Positions 1 to 5,574 of a stretch of DNA of 8,776 nucleotides are shown here, one piece after another; the first letter of the stretch is position 1, and each line of letters begins with the position of its first letter. The notes under the pieces were generated by a model. It was given only the letters and a program-made list of their open reading frames with translations, was not told where the DNA came from and made no database searches. A program made the position numbers and the translations under genes. This DNA is from an uncultured Bacteroidales bacterium (lineage in GTDB: Bacteria > Bacteroidota > Bacteroidia > Bacteroidales > Muribaculaceae): NCBI GenBank assembly GCA_947175585.1, contig CAMWNL010000046.1:1-8776 (forward strand). Direction: 5' to 3'.

Positions 1-450
1 GAGTACGCCGAGCTCGCCTTCAACAGTTACGTCGAACTGATGAGCGTAGTCACATACTTTCTTAGTGAGGGCAACGTTTTCTTCGTAGGGGAGGTGAGAA
101 CCGTCGATCATTACAGAAGAGAAACCGCTGTCAATACAGCTCTTGCAGAGTTCGAAAGAGTCACCGTGGTCGAGGTGAAGTACGATCTGGGGATGTTCCC
201 AACCGAGTTCCTTAGCATATTCAACCGCGCCTTCAGCCATGTAACGGAGGAGGGTAGCGTTAGCATAGTTGCGAGCACCCTTAGACACCTGAAGGATAAC
301 GGGAGATTTTTCTTCGGCAGCAGCTTTGATAATAGCCTGGAGCTGCTCCATGTTGTTGAAGTTGAATGCGGGGATAGCGTAACCGCCTTTGATAGCCTTA
401 GCAAACATTTCGCGAGTGTTTACGAGGCCTAAATCTTTGTAACTTACCAT
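1..450 (-). CDS. fba: class II fructose-1,6-bisphosphate aldolase (N-terminal part, cut by window edge)
   Basis: This is a metal-dependent aldolase that reversibly splits fructose-1,6-bisphosphate into glyceraldehyde-3-phosphate and dihydroxyacetone phosphate in cytoplasmic glycolysis and gluconeogenesis. I translated it by hand from the ATG at 450-448: it begins MVSYKDLGLVNTREMF and stays open for exactly 150 codons to the window edge. Visible family marks are YAIPAFNFNN (residues 24-33), the metal-site signature VLHLDHGDSFE (90-100, with Asp94 and His95 as likely catalytic acid and metal ligand), and VEGELG (143-148), the second class II signature. Related proteins are roughly 300-350 residues, so a little under half is seen. 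It is preceded by its own -7 box and a leader with an inverted repeat, so it is probably transcribed independently of the TonB-like gene upstream. The family is very secure; the subclass is not decided here. Confidence 0.97.
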   Translation of the reverse strand, partial: MVSYKDLGLVNTREMFAKAIKGGYAIPAFNFNNMEQLQAIIKAAAEEKSPVILQVSKGARNYANATLLRYMAEGAVEYAKELGWEHPQIVLHLDHGDSFELCKSCIDSGFSSVMIDGSHLPYEENVALTKKVCDYAHQFDVTVEGELGVL

Positions 451-475
451 TTTGAAGTTTGAGTTATTTGATTGA

Positions 476-487
476 AAACAATTGTTT
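476..487. promoter_or_regulatory. 12-bp perfect palindrome AAACAATTGTTT in the aldolase leader
   Basis: The sequence AAACAATTGTTT is a perfect dyad lying between the leader inverted repeat and the aldolase start codon. It could be a binding site for a dimeric regulator, but in AT-rich DNA a palindrome of this length can arise by chance, and no second copy was found at the other promoters in the window. Confidence 0.2.
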
Positions 488-497
488 AAAGTTCACA

Positions 498-518
498 GAG
501 ATTGAAATAATCAATCTC
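498..518 (-). promoter_or_regulatory. inverted repeat at the predicted 5' end of the aldolase mRNA
   Basis: GAGATTGA and TCAATCTC form a perfect 8-bp inverted repeat around a 5-base spacer. It begins 4 bp downstream of the predicted -7 box, so it lies at or just after the transcript start. It could be a 5' stabilising stem-loop in the mRNA or a repressor operator. There is no T-run after it on the transcript, so it is not a terminator. Confidence 0.45.
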
Positions 519-522
519 AATG

Positions 523-530
523 CAAAAGTA
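523..530 (-). promoter_or_regulatory. probable -7 box of the aldolase promoter
   Basis: Read on the minus strand this is TACTTTTG, a perfect match to the Bacteroidota primary sigma -7 consensus TAnnTTTG. It places the transcript start about 70 bases before the aldolase ATG. I see no TTTG box at the usual distance of about 19-21 bp upstream; the nearest TTTG sequences are 12 and 27 bp away. The call therefore rests on the -7 box and its position. Confidence 0.6.
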
Positions 531-583
531 AGCATAATTTTTCAAACTGCGATATTTCAAAGGAATATAATTCGAGAAATTTT

Positions 584-1429
584 TCAGTAATCCTCAGGCT
601 TAATATAGCGTATAGGAATATATATTGAACATTTGACATTATCGCCGTCTTTTACGGCTGGTTTCCATACTGGCATTGATTTAAAAGCTTTTATGATTTC
701 GTCGTTTAATTCAGGATTCATAGAGACGTGCGAGTTCACATTTTCAATGGCACCAGTTTTATCAATGATTAATTCTATATTATCCATCCAAATTGCCACG
801 GAATCAATTTTAGAATCCCAATCGATAATTGCAGGATGGGTTACGTTGCTTTTAATCCAATCATACATTGCTAGTTCTCCACCCGGAAACTCAGGCTTGG
901 AATCGATTCTATCTATGGTGAATATCCAGTCATTAGCTTTATAAATGGAATCTCTTTCGAGTTCCCATTTTTCAGCGTCAAAATCAGGGTCGCCCGTTAT
1001 AAGTAATTCAGTTATTGGCTGTTTCTTTTCATTATCACAATCGTTGGCATCATCATAATCGTCATTTGGAACGACTTCTCCCTCAATTTCTCCCTCAAAA
1101 AAGTCATCATCGTCATTTTCGTGCACGTCAACGTTGTACTCTTCATCATATTCGGGATTATAGTTGTCAGCATCTTGTTTCTGATTGGAGCAAGATGCCA
1201 TTGTCAACATTCCGGCAGACAGGCCTGCAACAACGATGGCTTTACCGGCCAGACGACGTAAGGTTAGCTGATTGTCAAGGTAACGCAGTTCGGCTTCGCA
1301 TTTAGGGCATGTGCCGAGACAGTCTTCCTGGAACTGACATTCGGAAGTTATAAACTCTATGTCGTTAGCTTCGGCAATTTGTCGCCGAATATCCTTTAGG
1401 ATTTTACAAGTTTGTTTGCCTCGTGCCAT
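584..1429 (-). CDS. Cys-rich N-terminal domain + membrane helix + TonB C-terminal domain protein
   Basis: This is a 281-residue protein of unusual layout. Residues 1-55 are polar and hold a cysteine cluster: Cys8, then C31-X5-C37-X3-C41-X2-C44 in the stretch SECQFQEDCLGTCPKCEAEL. Residues 61-78 are hydrophobic and end in MASC with Cys80, resembling a lipobox or a signal-anchor end. Residues 84-135 form a very acidic Asp/Glu/Asn linker instead of the Pro-rich linker of true TonB. Residues about 177-275 are a TonB_C-like domain, starting KPEFPGGELAMYDWI and including MPVWKPAV. The start is supported by an AAAGGAG ribosome site 8 bases upstream, which lies inside the preceding radical SAM gene; the two genes overlap by 34 bp, implying coupled expression. 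I infer a cytoplasmic Cys-rich head, a membrane span and a periplasmic domain. It may be a partner or substrate of the radical SAM enzyme. It is unlikely to be a canonical energy transducer. Confidence 0.85.
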   Translation of the reverse strand: MARGKQTCKILKDIRRQIAEANDIEFITSECQFQEDCLGTCPKCEAELRYLDNQLTLRRLAGKAIVVAGLSAGMLTMASCSNQKQDADNYNPEYDEEYNVDVHENDDDDFFEGEIEGEVVPNDDYDDANDCDNEKKQPITELLITGDPDFDAEKWELERDSIYKANDWIFTIDRIDSKPEFPGGELAMYDWIKSNVTHPAIIDWDSKIDSVAIWMDNIELIIDKTGAIENVNSHVSMNPELNDEIIKAFKSMPVWKPAVKDGDNVKCSIYIPIRYIKPEDY

Positions 1430-2055
1430 AGTGGATTCTCCTTTATTTTGTAATTGAAATAGTCATAGTTTTTAAACCCAAGTATATTGAGCTTTTCATG
1501 AGATGATTGCCTATTGGCGTCGGTATTATATCCTGGGATTAGCGGTAACCTTATAATACATTTATCGCAGAATTTTTCGTCAGCTAATAGTCTTAGATTG
1601 CTCATAACGAGTTTGTTGTCGGTATGGGTGTAATCTGAGTAAATATCAGAATCCGTATCTTTAATATCAATTATAAATTGATCAACGTTGTCTAAAAGTT
1701 TGGCAAGATTGTCAGAGGGAATATTAAGTGATGTTTCAACGCGAATCTGCCATTGCGGGCCGCATAATTTGCGGAACTCATCTATAAAATCAGGATGCAA
1801 ACATGGCTCACCGCCCCCGAATGTCACCCCGCCTCCAGTTGCGACAAAATACAGTGAGTCAATACTTACTTTTTCATAGAGTTGCTGTGGTGTTAGATTT
1901 TTAAATTTTGGATTAGGGGATAATGTCAGAGGATTGAGGCAATATCTGCAACAAAGTGGGCAGCCGGCAAAAACAACAAGCGTAGTGACACCGTCGCCGT
2001 CGATGGCAAGACGGTGACGCGATATGGCTGCTATTTTTGCCGAGATGTTATTCAT
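1396..2055 (-). CDS. radical SAM protein, pyruvate formate-lyase activase (PflA)-like
   Basis: This 219-residue protein carries the radical SAM cluster motif CX3CX2C as C32-P-L-C-C36-R-Y-C39, with an extra Cys35 inside it. Downstream is GGGVTFGGGEP (74-84), matching the SAM-binding GGE motif as found in PflA-type activases. Then come FIIDIKD (127-133) and RLPLIPGYN (169-177), both reminiscent of PflA strands. There is no ferredoxin-like Cys insert and no SPASM-type Cys-rich C-terminus, so it is a minimal enzyme, a little shorter than PflA. Members of this family use a [4Fe-4S] cluster and S-adenosylmethionine to make a 5'-deoxyadenosyl radical, often acting on a protein partner. No glycyl-radical enzyme is visible nearby. 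Instead it is sandwiched between two TonB_C-domain genes (14 bp after one, overlapping the next by 34 bp). Its substrate is unknown; the Cys-rich neighbour is the obvious candidate by inference. Confidence 0.92.
   Translation of the reverse strand: MNNISAKIAAISRHRLAIDGDGVTTLVVFAGCPLCCRYCLNPLTLSPNPKFKNLTPQQLYEKVSIDSLYFVATGGGVTFGGGEPCLHPDFIDEFRKLCGPQWQIRVETSLNIPSDNLAKLLDNVDQFIIDIKDTDSDIYSDYTHTDNKLVMSNLRLLADEKFCDKCIIRLPLIPGYNTDANRQSSHEKLNILGFKNYDYFNYKIKENPLWHEANKLVKS
1438..1444 (-). promoter_or_regulatory. Shine-Dalgarno sequence for the Cys-rich TonB-like gene
   Basis: Read on the minus strand this is AAAGGAG, 8 bases before the ATG at 1429. It sits within the coding sequence of the radical SAM gene. 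Clear Shine-Dalgarno sites are absent before most other genes here, so this one fixes the start choice and suggests that internal re-initiation is needed because of the gene overlap. Confidence 0.65.
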
Positions 2056-2069
2056 AATGCGTAAATTAA

Positions 2070-2546
2070 CTATTCTGTTGGTTCCTCTTCAGCTTGTTTA
2101 AATGTAATTGGTAATGCGTAAGATGACTTAACCGATTTTCCATTTTGTTTTGCGGGATTCCATTTAGGCATTATACTGATGACTCTTAAAACTTCCTTTT
2201 CGATTTCAATAGGATGCTCTCCTTTACTGATAATTCGCGGATTTAATACATCACCCTCTTCGCTAATGTCGAATTCAACCACAACGCGACCATTCCAAAC
2301 AACGTTTTCAGGGTAGATAAGTCTATCTGATATCCATTTGTACATAGCGTGTGCACCACCGGGAAACTCTGGTTTGTCCTTATAATCATCTATAATATAA
2401 ACTATTTCTTCTGGAACAGTGTCTTGTTTCTCCGTGGTTTTGGGTGATTGTGAAAAAATAGGTACAGAAAGGAACATAGCCAACAGACAGAAGGCTGCGA
2501 TAGCTTTTGCGTAGCGGGCTTTAATTTTTGATGAGAGATTTGTCAT
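2070..2546 (-). CDS. short exported protein with TonB C-terminal domain
   Basis: This is a 158-residue protein. Residues about 7-33 form a signal peptide or membrane anchor (KIKARYAKAIAAF followed by a hydrophobic run to about VPIFSQS). After a short linker, residues about 58-149 form a TonB_C-like domain: KPEFPGGAHAMYKWI, GRVVVEFDISEEGDV, MPKWNPAKQNGKSV. The domain is the same type as in the Cys-rich protein two genes downstream, with shared landmarks FPGG-x3-AMY-x-WI and MP-x-W-x-PA, so the two look like distant paralogues. There is no Pro-rich spanning region and no exbB/exbD nearby, so classical outer-membrane energising is doubtful. In Bacteroidota such domains occur in many exported proteins. 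It is the first gene of an apparent three-gene operon, with a -7 box almost touching its ATG. Confidence 0.88.
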   Translation of the reverse strand: MTNLSSKIKARYAKAIAAFCLLAMFLSVPIFSQSPKTTEKQDTVPEEIVYIIDDYKDKPEFPGGAHAMYKWISDRLIYPENVVWNGRVVVEFDISEEGDVLNPRIISKGEHPIEIEKEVLRVISIMPKWNPAKQNGKSVKSSYALPITFKQAEEEPTE

Positions 2547-2553
2547 AATGTTG

Positions 2554-2561
2554 CAAAGATA
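2554..2561 (-). promoter_or_regulatory. probable -7 box of the TonB-like/radical SAM operon
   Basis: Read on the minus strand this is TATCTTTG, a perfect match to the Bacteroidota -7 consensus TAnnTTTG. It ends only 7 bp before the ATG at 2546, so transcription should start at or within a few bases of the start codon, giving a leaderless or nearly leaderless mRNA. No good TTTG box is seen at standard spacing; one lies 28 bp upstream, in an AT-rich stretch. Confidence 0.55.
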
Positions 2562-2624
2562 GAATAAAAAATTAATAAAGAATAATTTGCAAAGGGAAAT
2601 TTGAGGGATTGAAGAAAGTAATCA

Positions 2625-2660
2625 GACAAGTGGGACCAGTGGACAAGTCAGGACCGGTCG
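2625..2660. repeat. degenerate short tandem repeat (GACAAGT..GGACC units)
   Basis: Two imperfect copies of a 17-18 bp unit lie head to tail: GACAAGTGGGACCAGTG followed by GACAAGTCAGGACCGGTC. Each can be read as two roughly 9-bp units of the type GGGACAAGT/GGGACCAGT. The stretch is much more GC-rich than the surrounding intergenic DNA. It looks like a decayed minisatellite between the upstream gene's terminator and the TonB-like operon promoter. No function can be assigned. Confidence 0.5.
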
Positions 2661-2676
2661 GGAAAGAGTGGAATAT

Positions 2677-2746
2677 AAAAAATCCTGCCCAGAGCGAAAT
2701 CGCTCCCAGGGCAGGATTACAAGCTGTGATTCGGGTAATATTATAC
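2677..2746 (-). repeat. direct repeat copy A (terminator module), paired with 3711-3784
   Basis: This 70-bp segment matches 3711-3784 almost base for base. The copies differ by a few substitutions and small indels in the hairpin interior and near the end (TAATATTATAC versus TAATATTGTTATAC). The match includes not only the hairpin but also the 5' flank read on the transcript (TATTACCCGAATCACAGCTT), so the similarity is due to duplication or a dispersed element rather than convergence of terminators. The two copies bracket the unknown secreted gene. Confidence 0.9.
2681..2718 (-). terminator. Rho-independent terminator of the unknown secreted gene
   Basis: Outer arms AATCCTGCCC (2681-2690) and GGGCAGGATT (2709-2718) pair perfectly over 10 bp, and inner arms GAGCG and CGCTC (2692-2696/2701-2705) extend the structure. 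On the minus-strand transcript the hairpin is followed by a run of T (2682-2677). It lies about 30 bases after the stop codon at 2751, so it ends the upstream gene and insulates the TonB-like operon. There is no T-run in the other direction. Confidence 0.92.
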
Positions 2747-2750
2747 TTGC

Positions 2751-3560
2751 TTAATTAACTTGGAATTCGTCCATTTTTGGTTGAGCTCTATATGGATGGC
2801 GTCGGACTGATGGAAAGCCTAAATCTATATAATGACCTTTGAGTTGTTGTTCAATCATTGAAAGTCGAGTAGATGAATCTCCATATCCTATATTATCGAG
2901 AAGAAGTCTAATATATTTTTCTTTATCGCGGTATGTCTCTTTATTTAACAGTAATTTTAGGAGTAAGCCGGGATGCTCGGCTTTACGCAGATATATTCCT
3001 ACGCAATAAGGATAAGAATCAGCATACAAAGCTGAGCAATTAGTCGGGTTTAATTCGTAGATCGCAACAGTATCAGCATTAGCAAAGTTCTTTTGCTTTT
3101 TAACATTATAAATAGATACGTGTGGATTTATATCGAGTTCGCAGTCTTGGAAATCGGTTCTAATCTCTTTTTCAATTTCGAGCCCTCGTCTCAAGGTCTC
3201 ATTTCCCATGTCGAAATATAACATTGGAAAAAGCATCATAACACTTTTATCAGCGTTTTGTAAACCAACCGGATATATTGATTGAGGTGTATTCGGAAAG
3301 CAAGGGGAGCTACTGATGTAGAACGAGGAAGCTCTTAAATCAACCGGTTCGAAATTGTCAGGAATTGTGATCTCCGTATCATATTCTTTTAAATCACTAC
3401 AGTATTCATTAAATACATCCATTGGAGTAATTAACGTTGAATCTTCCGCTTGTGAAAATGACATTCTAATCATTCCGGGATACCCTTTTGCATTTGCGCA
3501 GAATACAAATAATGAGGTAATGCCAATAAATAATACAATGGCTAATTTAAATTTTTCCAT
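2751..3560 (-). CDS. secreted protein of unknown function
   Basis: I do not recognise this 269-residue protein. It has a clear signal peptide: MEKFK, then hydrophobic residues 6-20, then CANA with likely signal peptidase I cleavage after Ala24. Cys21 is preceded by Phe, so it does not make a good lipobox. The mature part has five cysteines (54, 87, 140, 175, 186) that could form disulfides after export. It has no membrane helix and no repeat, a segment NADTVAIYEL followed by YPYCVGIYLRK (161-192) that reads as paired beta-strands, and a basic, Pro-containing tail (RRHPYRAQPK). It is AT-richer than the phosphofructokinase gene beside it. It lies between two copies of the 70-bp terminator repeat, so it ends in its own terminator and is shielded from read-through. 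A convincing promoter is not visible, only weak TAATTTTA sequences in the 3561-3660 region. Confidence 0.8.
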   Translation of the reverse strand: MEKFKLAIVLFIGITSLFVFCANAKGYPGMIRMSFSQAEDSTLITPMDVFNEYCSDLKEYDTEITIPDNFEPVDLRASSFYISSSPCFPNTPQSIYPVGLQNADKSVMMLFPMLYFDMGNETLRRGLEIEKEIRTDFQDCELDINPHVSIYNVKKQKNFANADTVAIYELNPTNCSALYADSYPYCVGIYLRKAEHPGLLLKLLLNKETYRDKEKYIRLLLDNIGYGDSSTRLSMIEQQLKGHYIDLGFPSVRRHPYRAQPKMDEFQVN

Positions 3561-3710
3561 AATGTGGCGCTTTGATTATATGGTAAAATTAAGGTGAATA
3601 TTAAGTGGAAGCCCTTAGGCATTATGCAGAAGAGTCTACTCGTGCCGTAAAATTAAAAAAAAATATTAAGATATCCCAACGATAATGAGAAAAATATGGC
3701 GCAGCAGACA

Positions 3711-3784
3711 AAAAAATCCTGCCCAGAGCGAAATTGCTCCCCGGGGCAGGATTACAAGCTGTGATTCGGGTAATATTGTTATAC
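3711..3784 (-). repeat. direct repeat copy B (terminator module), paired with 2677-2746
   Basis: This is the 74-bp partner of the repeat at 2677-2746, in the same orientation and also directly after a stop codon (that of phosphofructokinase at 3794). The start-to-start distance between copies is 1034 bp, enough for one gene. Identity extends beyond the hairpin through the transcript-side flank up to the GTATAA end. Confidence 0.9.
3715..3753 (-). terminator. Rho-independent terminator of the phosphofructokinase gene
   Basis: Arms AATCCTGCCC (3715-3724) and GGGCAGGATT (3744-3753) form a 10-bp GC-rich stem, with a weaker inner GAGC/GCTC stem. A run of seven T on the minus-strand transcript (3716-3710) follows. 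It lies about 40 bases past the stop codon at 3794. Compared with the copy at 2681-2718, the inner stem has lost a base pair and the interior gained one base. Confidence 0.92.
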
Positions 3785-3793
3785 GAGACTTGA

Positions 3794-5443
3794 TTATTTG
3801 TTCTCGTGTTCGTAGCGAAGGGTCATAGTCGGCTGGTCGCATACTTCAGCCGGGCCGAAGTACTGGATGGGGCCGGGGTAAACGTAGCAGGTGTTGATAG
3901 CCCATTCGTCGCGCTGAGAAGCGAACTTCTGGAAGGGAGCACCATCGAGACGAACGAGAGCCTTTTGGATAACGGGTTTCATTTCGCCGTGGCGACGCTC
4001 CATGTTCATCATCATTGTGATAGGTATACCACCTGCGATCCACTGGATAGCGGGTTTAACGAGGTTGCGAACAGATGACATATAGCCTGTTACGCCGGCT
4101 TCGATAAGACAGGCTGCATTATAGCCGAGTGCGTAGCAGTAGTCAGCATCGAAGTTTGAGGGATCGGCGCAGCGTCCTTCGTAACCGAAGAAGTGGTGCT
4201 GAGCAGAGAATTTGCCTGTGAATTTGCCTTCGGCTTTCATCTCTTTGAGACGCTTTGCAACCATTTCGCTGAGGAGCTTCTCGGTTTCGATGAGCGAAAC
4301 CTGTACGTTGCCGTGGGGGTCACGGTCGAGAGTGAGCTGACGTGCAACGCCTTCGGGAAGCGAAGCATAAGTCTCGGCGTTGGCAGGAGAAAGATGTTCG
4401 AGCACGAAACGACGCTGAGCAGCGTGGTCGAGAGCAGCGAATTTTTCGCCTTCGGCAGCGAGAAGGTCGTTGAGCTCGGCGATAAGAGCCTTCATTGCAG
4501 GGATGAACTCGATGAGACCTTCGGGGATGAGGACTGTACCGAAGTTGTTGCCTTCGGCAGCACGACGGGCAACGATGTCAGCGATGTCATTGACAACCTG
4601 CTGGAGAGTCATGTTCTTAGCCTCAACTTCCTCAGAGATGATGCAGATGTTGGGCTGAGTCTGGAGACCACATTCAAGGGCGATATGGCTTGCAGAGCGG
4701 CCCATGAGTTTGATGAAGTGCCAGTATTTTTTAGCTGAGTTGCAGTCACGCTGGATGTTACCGATTACCTCAGAGTAAACTTTGGTGGCAGTGTCGAAAC
4801 CGAATGATGTTTCGATGAGATCGTTTTTAAGGTCACCGTCGATAGTCTTGGGGCATCCGATAACCTGCACGCCTGCGTCGATGCTCTTGTAGTATTCGGC
4901 GAGGATGGCAGCGTTAGTGTTAGAGTCGTCACCACCGATGATTACGAGAGCCTTGATGTCGAGTTCGCGGAGGATTTCGAGACCCTTGTCAAATTGCTCT
5001 TTCTTTTCGAGCTTTGTACGGCCTGAACCGATGATGTCGAAACCGCCTGTATTGCGGTACTCGTCAATGATAGGCGCAGTGAGTTCGATGTATTTGTGGT
5101 CAACGAAACCGCCGGGTCCCATAGTGAAACCGAAGAGACGGCTTTCGCGGTTGATTTTCTTGATGCCGTCGAAAATACCGCTGACAACGTTGTGGCCGCC
5201 GGGGGCCTGACCGCCTGAGAGGATTACGCCTACATTGATGGGTTTGCCGGGAACGGGGTTGGGGTTCTTTTCGAATTTGAGTTCGGGAAGACCGTAAGTG
5301 TTGGGGAATAACTTCTGAATTTCTTCCTGGTCTGCTACAGATGTAGTCGGTTTGCCTTCAACGGCTTTAACAGCTCCTGTCAGAACGATCGGGAGCTTGG
5401 GCTGATAAGCCGCACGGGCTTTCTGCAATGCGCTTTTTTTCAT
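3794..5443 (-). CDS. pfp: diphosphate--fructose-6-phosphate 1-phosphotransferase (PPi-dependent phosphofructokinase)
   Basis: This cytoplasmic enzyme reversibly phosphorylates fructose-6-phosphate to fructose-1,6-bisphosphate using pyrophosphate instead of ATP. At 549 residues it has the size of the long bacterial/plant-beta type rather than the about 320-residue ATP-dependent PfkA. Motifs in order: [15 protein letters not shown] (71-85, phosphate loop), GGDDSN (170-175, where ATP enzymes have GGDGS; the second Asp marks PPi use), PKTIDGDL (198-205, with the Lys typical of PPi enzymes and the catalytic Asp), and [12 protein letters not shown] (247-258, fructose-6-phosphate binding). The start [13 protein letters not shown] follows a good Bacteroidota promoter and lacks a Shine-Dalgarno site. 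Its product is the substrate of the aldolase encoded 3.3 kb downstream on the same strand. No defects are seen. Confidence 0.97.
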   Translation of the reverse strand: MKKSALQKARAAYQPKLPIVLTGAVKAVEGKPTTSVADQEEIQKLFPNTYGLPELKFEKNPNPVPGKPINVGVILSGGQAPGGHNVVSGIFDGIKKINRESRLFGFTMGPGGFVDHKYIELTAPIIDEYRNTGGFDIIGSGRTKLEKKEQFDKGLEILRELDIKALVIIGGDDSNTNAAILAEYYKSIDAGVQVIGCPKTIDGDLKNDLIETSFGFDTATKVYSEVIGNIQRDCNSAKKYWHFIKLMGRSASHIALECGLQTQPNICIISEEVEAKNMTLQQVVNDIADIVARRAAEGNNFGTVLIPEGLIEFIPAMKALIAELNDLLAAEGEKFAALDHAAQRRFVLEHLSPANAETYASLPEGVARQLTLDRDPHGNVQVSLIETEKLLSEMVAKRLKEMKAEGKFTGKFSAQHHFFGYEGRCADPSNFDADYCYALGYNAACLIEAGVTGYMSSVRNLVKPAIQWIAGGIPITMMMNMERRHGEMKPVIQKALVRLDGAPFQKFASQRDEWAINTCYVYPGPIQYFGPAEVCDQPTMTLRYEHENK

Positions 5444-5493
5444 CTATGTATGTTATGATATTGTGTGAAAAGTTTATCTCATTACTTGACTGA

Positions 5494-5509
5494 ATTGCGA
5501 TAGCGCAAT
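5494..5509 (-). promoter_or_regulatory. inverted repeat at the predicted 5' end of the phosphofructokinase mRNA
   Basis: ATTGCG and CGCAAT form a perfect 6-bp inverted repeat with spacer ATAG, starting 7 bp downstream of the -7 box. This is the same relative position as the inverted repeat at the aldolase promoter, although the sequences differ. It may be a 5'-end mRNA hairpin or an operator overlapping the transcript start. Confidence 0.4.
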
Positions 5510-5516
5510 CTTTTGG

Positions 5517-5548
5517 CAAAGTAACGAAATTTTTTTGAGTCAGTCAAA
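5517..5548 (-). promoter_or_regulatory. promoter of the phosphofructokinase gene
   Basis: On the minus strand TTTG (5548-5545) is followed after exactly 20 bp by TTACTTTG (5524-5517). This fits the Bacteroidota pattern of -33 TTTG and -7 TAnnTTTG with one mismatch in the -7 box. The predicted transcript start is near 5510, giving a leader of about 65 bases before the ATG at 5443. The promoter sits between the transporter stop and the phosphofructokinase start, so the gene need not depend on read-through. Confidence 0.75.
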
Positions 5549-5574
5549 TATTGAAGTGATTTTGTTGTCTGAGA

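Noticed and set aside
40..432. A 130-codon open frame on the plus strand.
   Set aside because: It is the antisense shadow of the aldolase gene, whose minus-strand reading gives a continuous recognisable protein.
1396..2055. Possible identification of the radical SAM protein as the pyruvate formate-lyase or anaerobic ribonucleotide reductase activase itself.
   Set aside because: The motifs are PflA-like, but no glycyl-radical partner gene is adjacent and the neighbours are TonB_C-domain proteins, so a specific gene name would be over-reach.
3583..3656. Two copies of GTAAAATTAA upstream of the unknown secreted gene, each giving TAATTTTA on the minus strand as a possible -7 box.
   Set aside because: Each lacks the final G of the -7 consensus and no TTTG box is at the right distance; in AT-rich DNA this is weak.
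4193..4738. A 181-codon plus-strand open frame inside phosphofructokinase.
   Set aside because: It is antisense to a highly conserved enzyme, has no recognisable domain, and is explained by the codon bias of the real gene.
5531..5546. TTGACTGACTCAA followed by an A-run after the transporter stop looked like a terminator.
   Set aside because: The stem is only 4 bp and the run is A rather than T on the transcript; the segment overlaps the phosphofructokinase -33 region.
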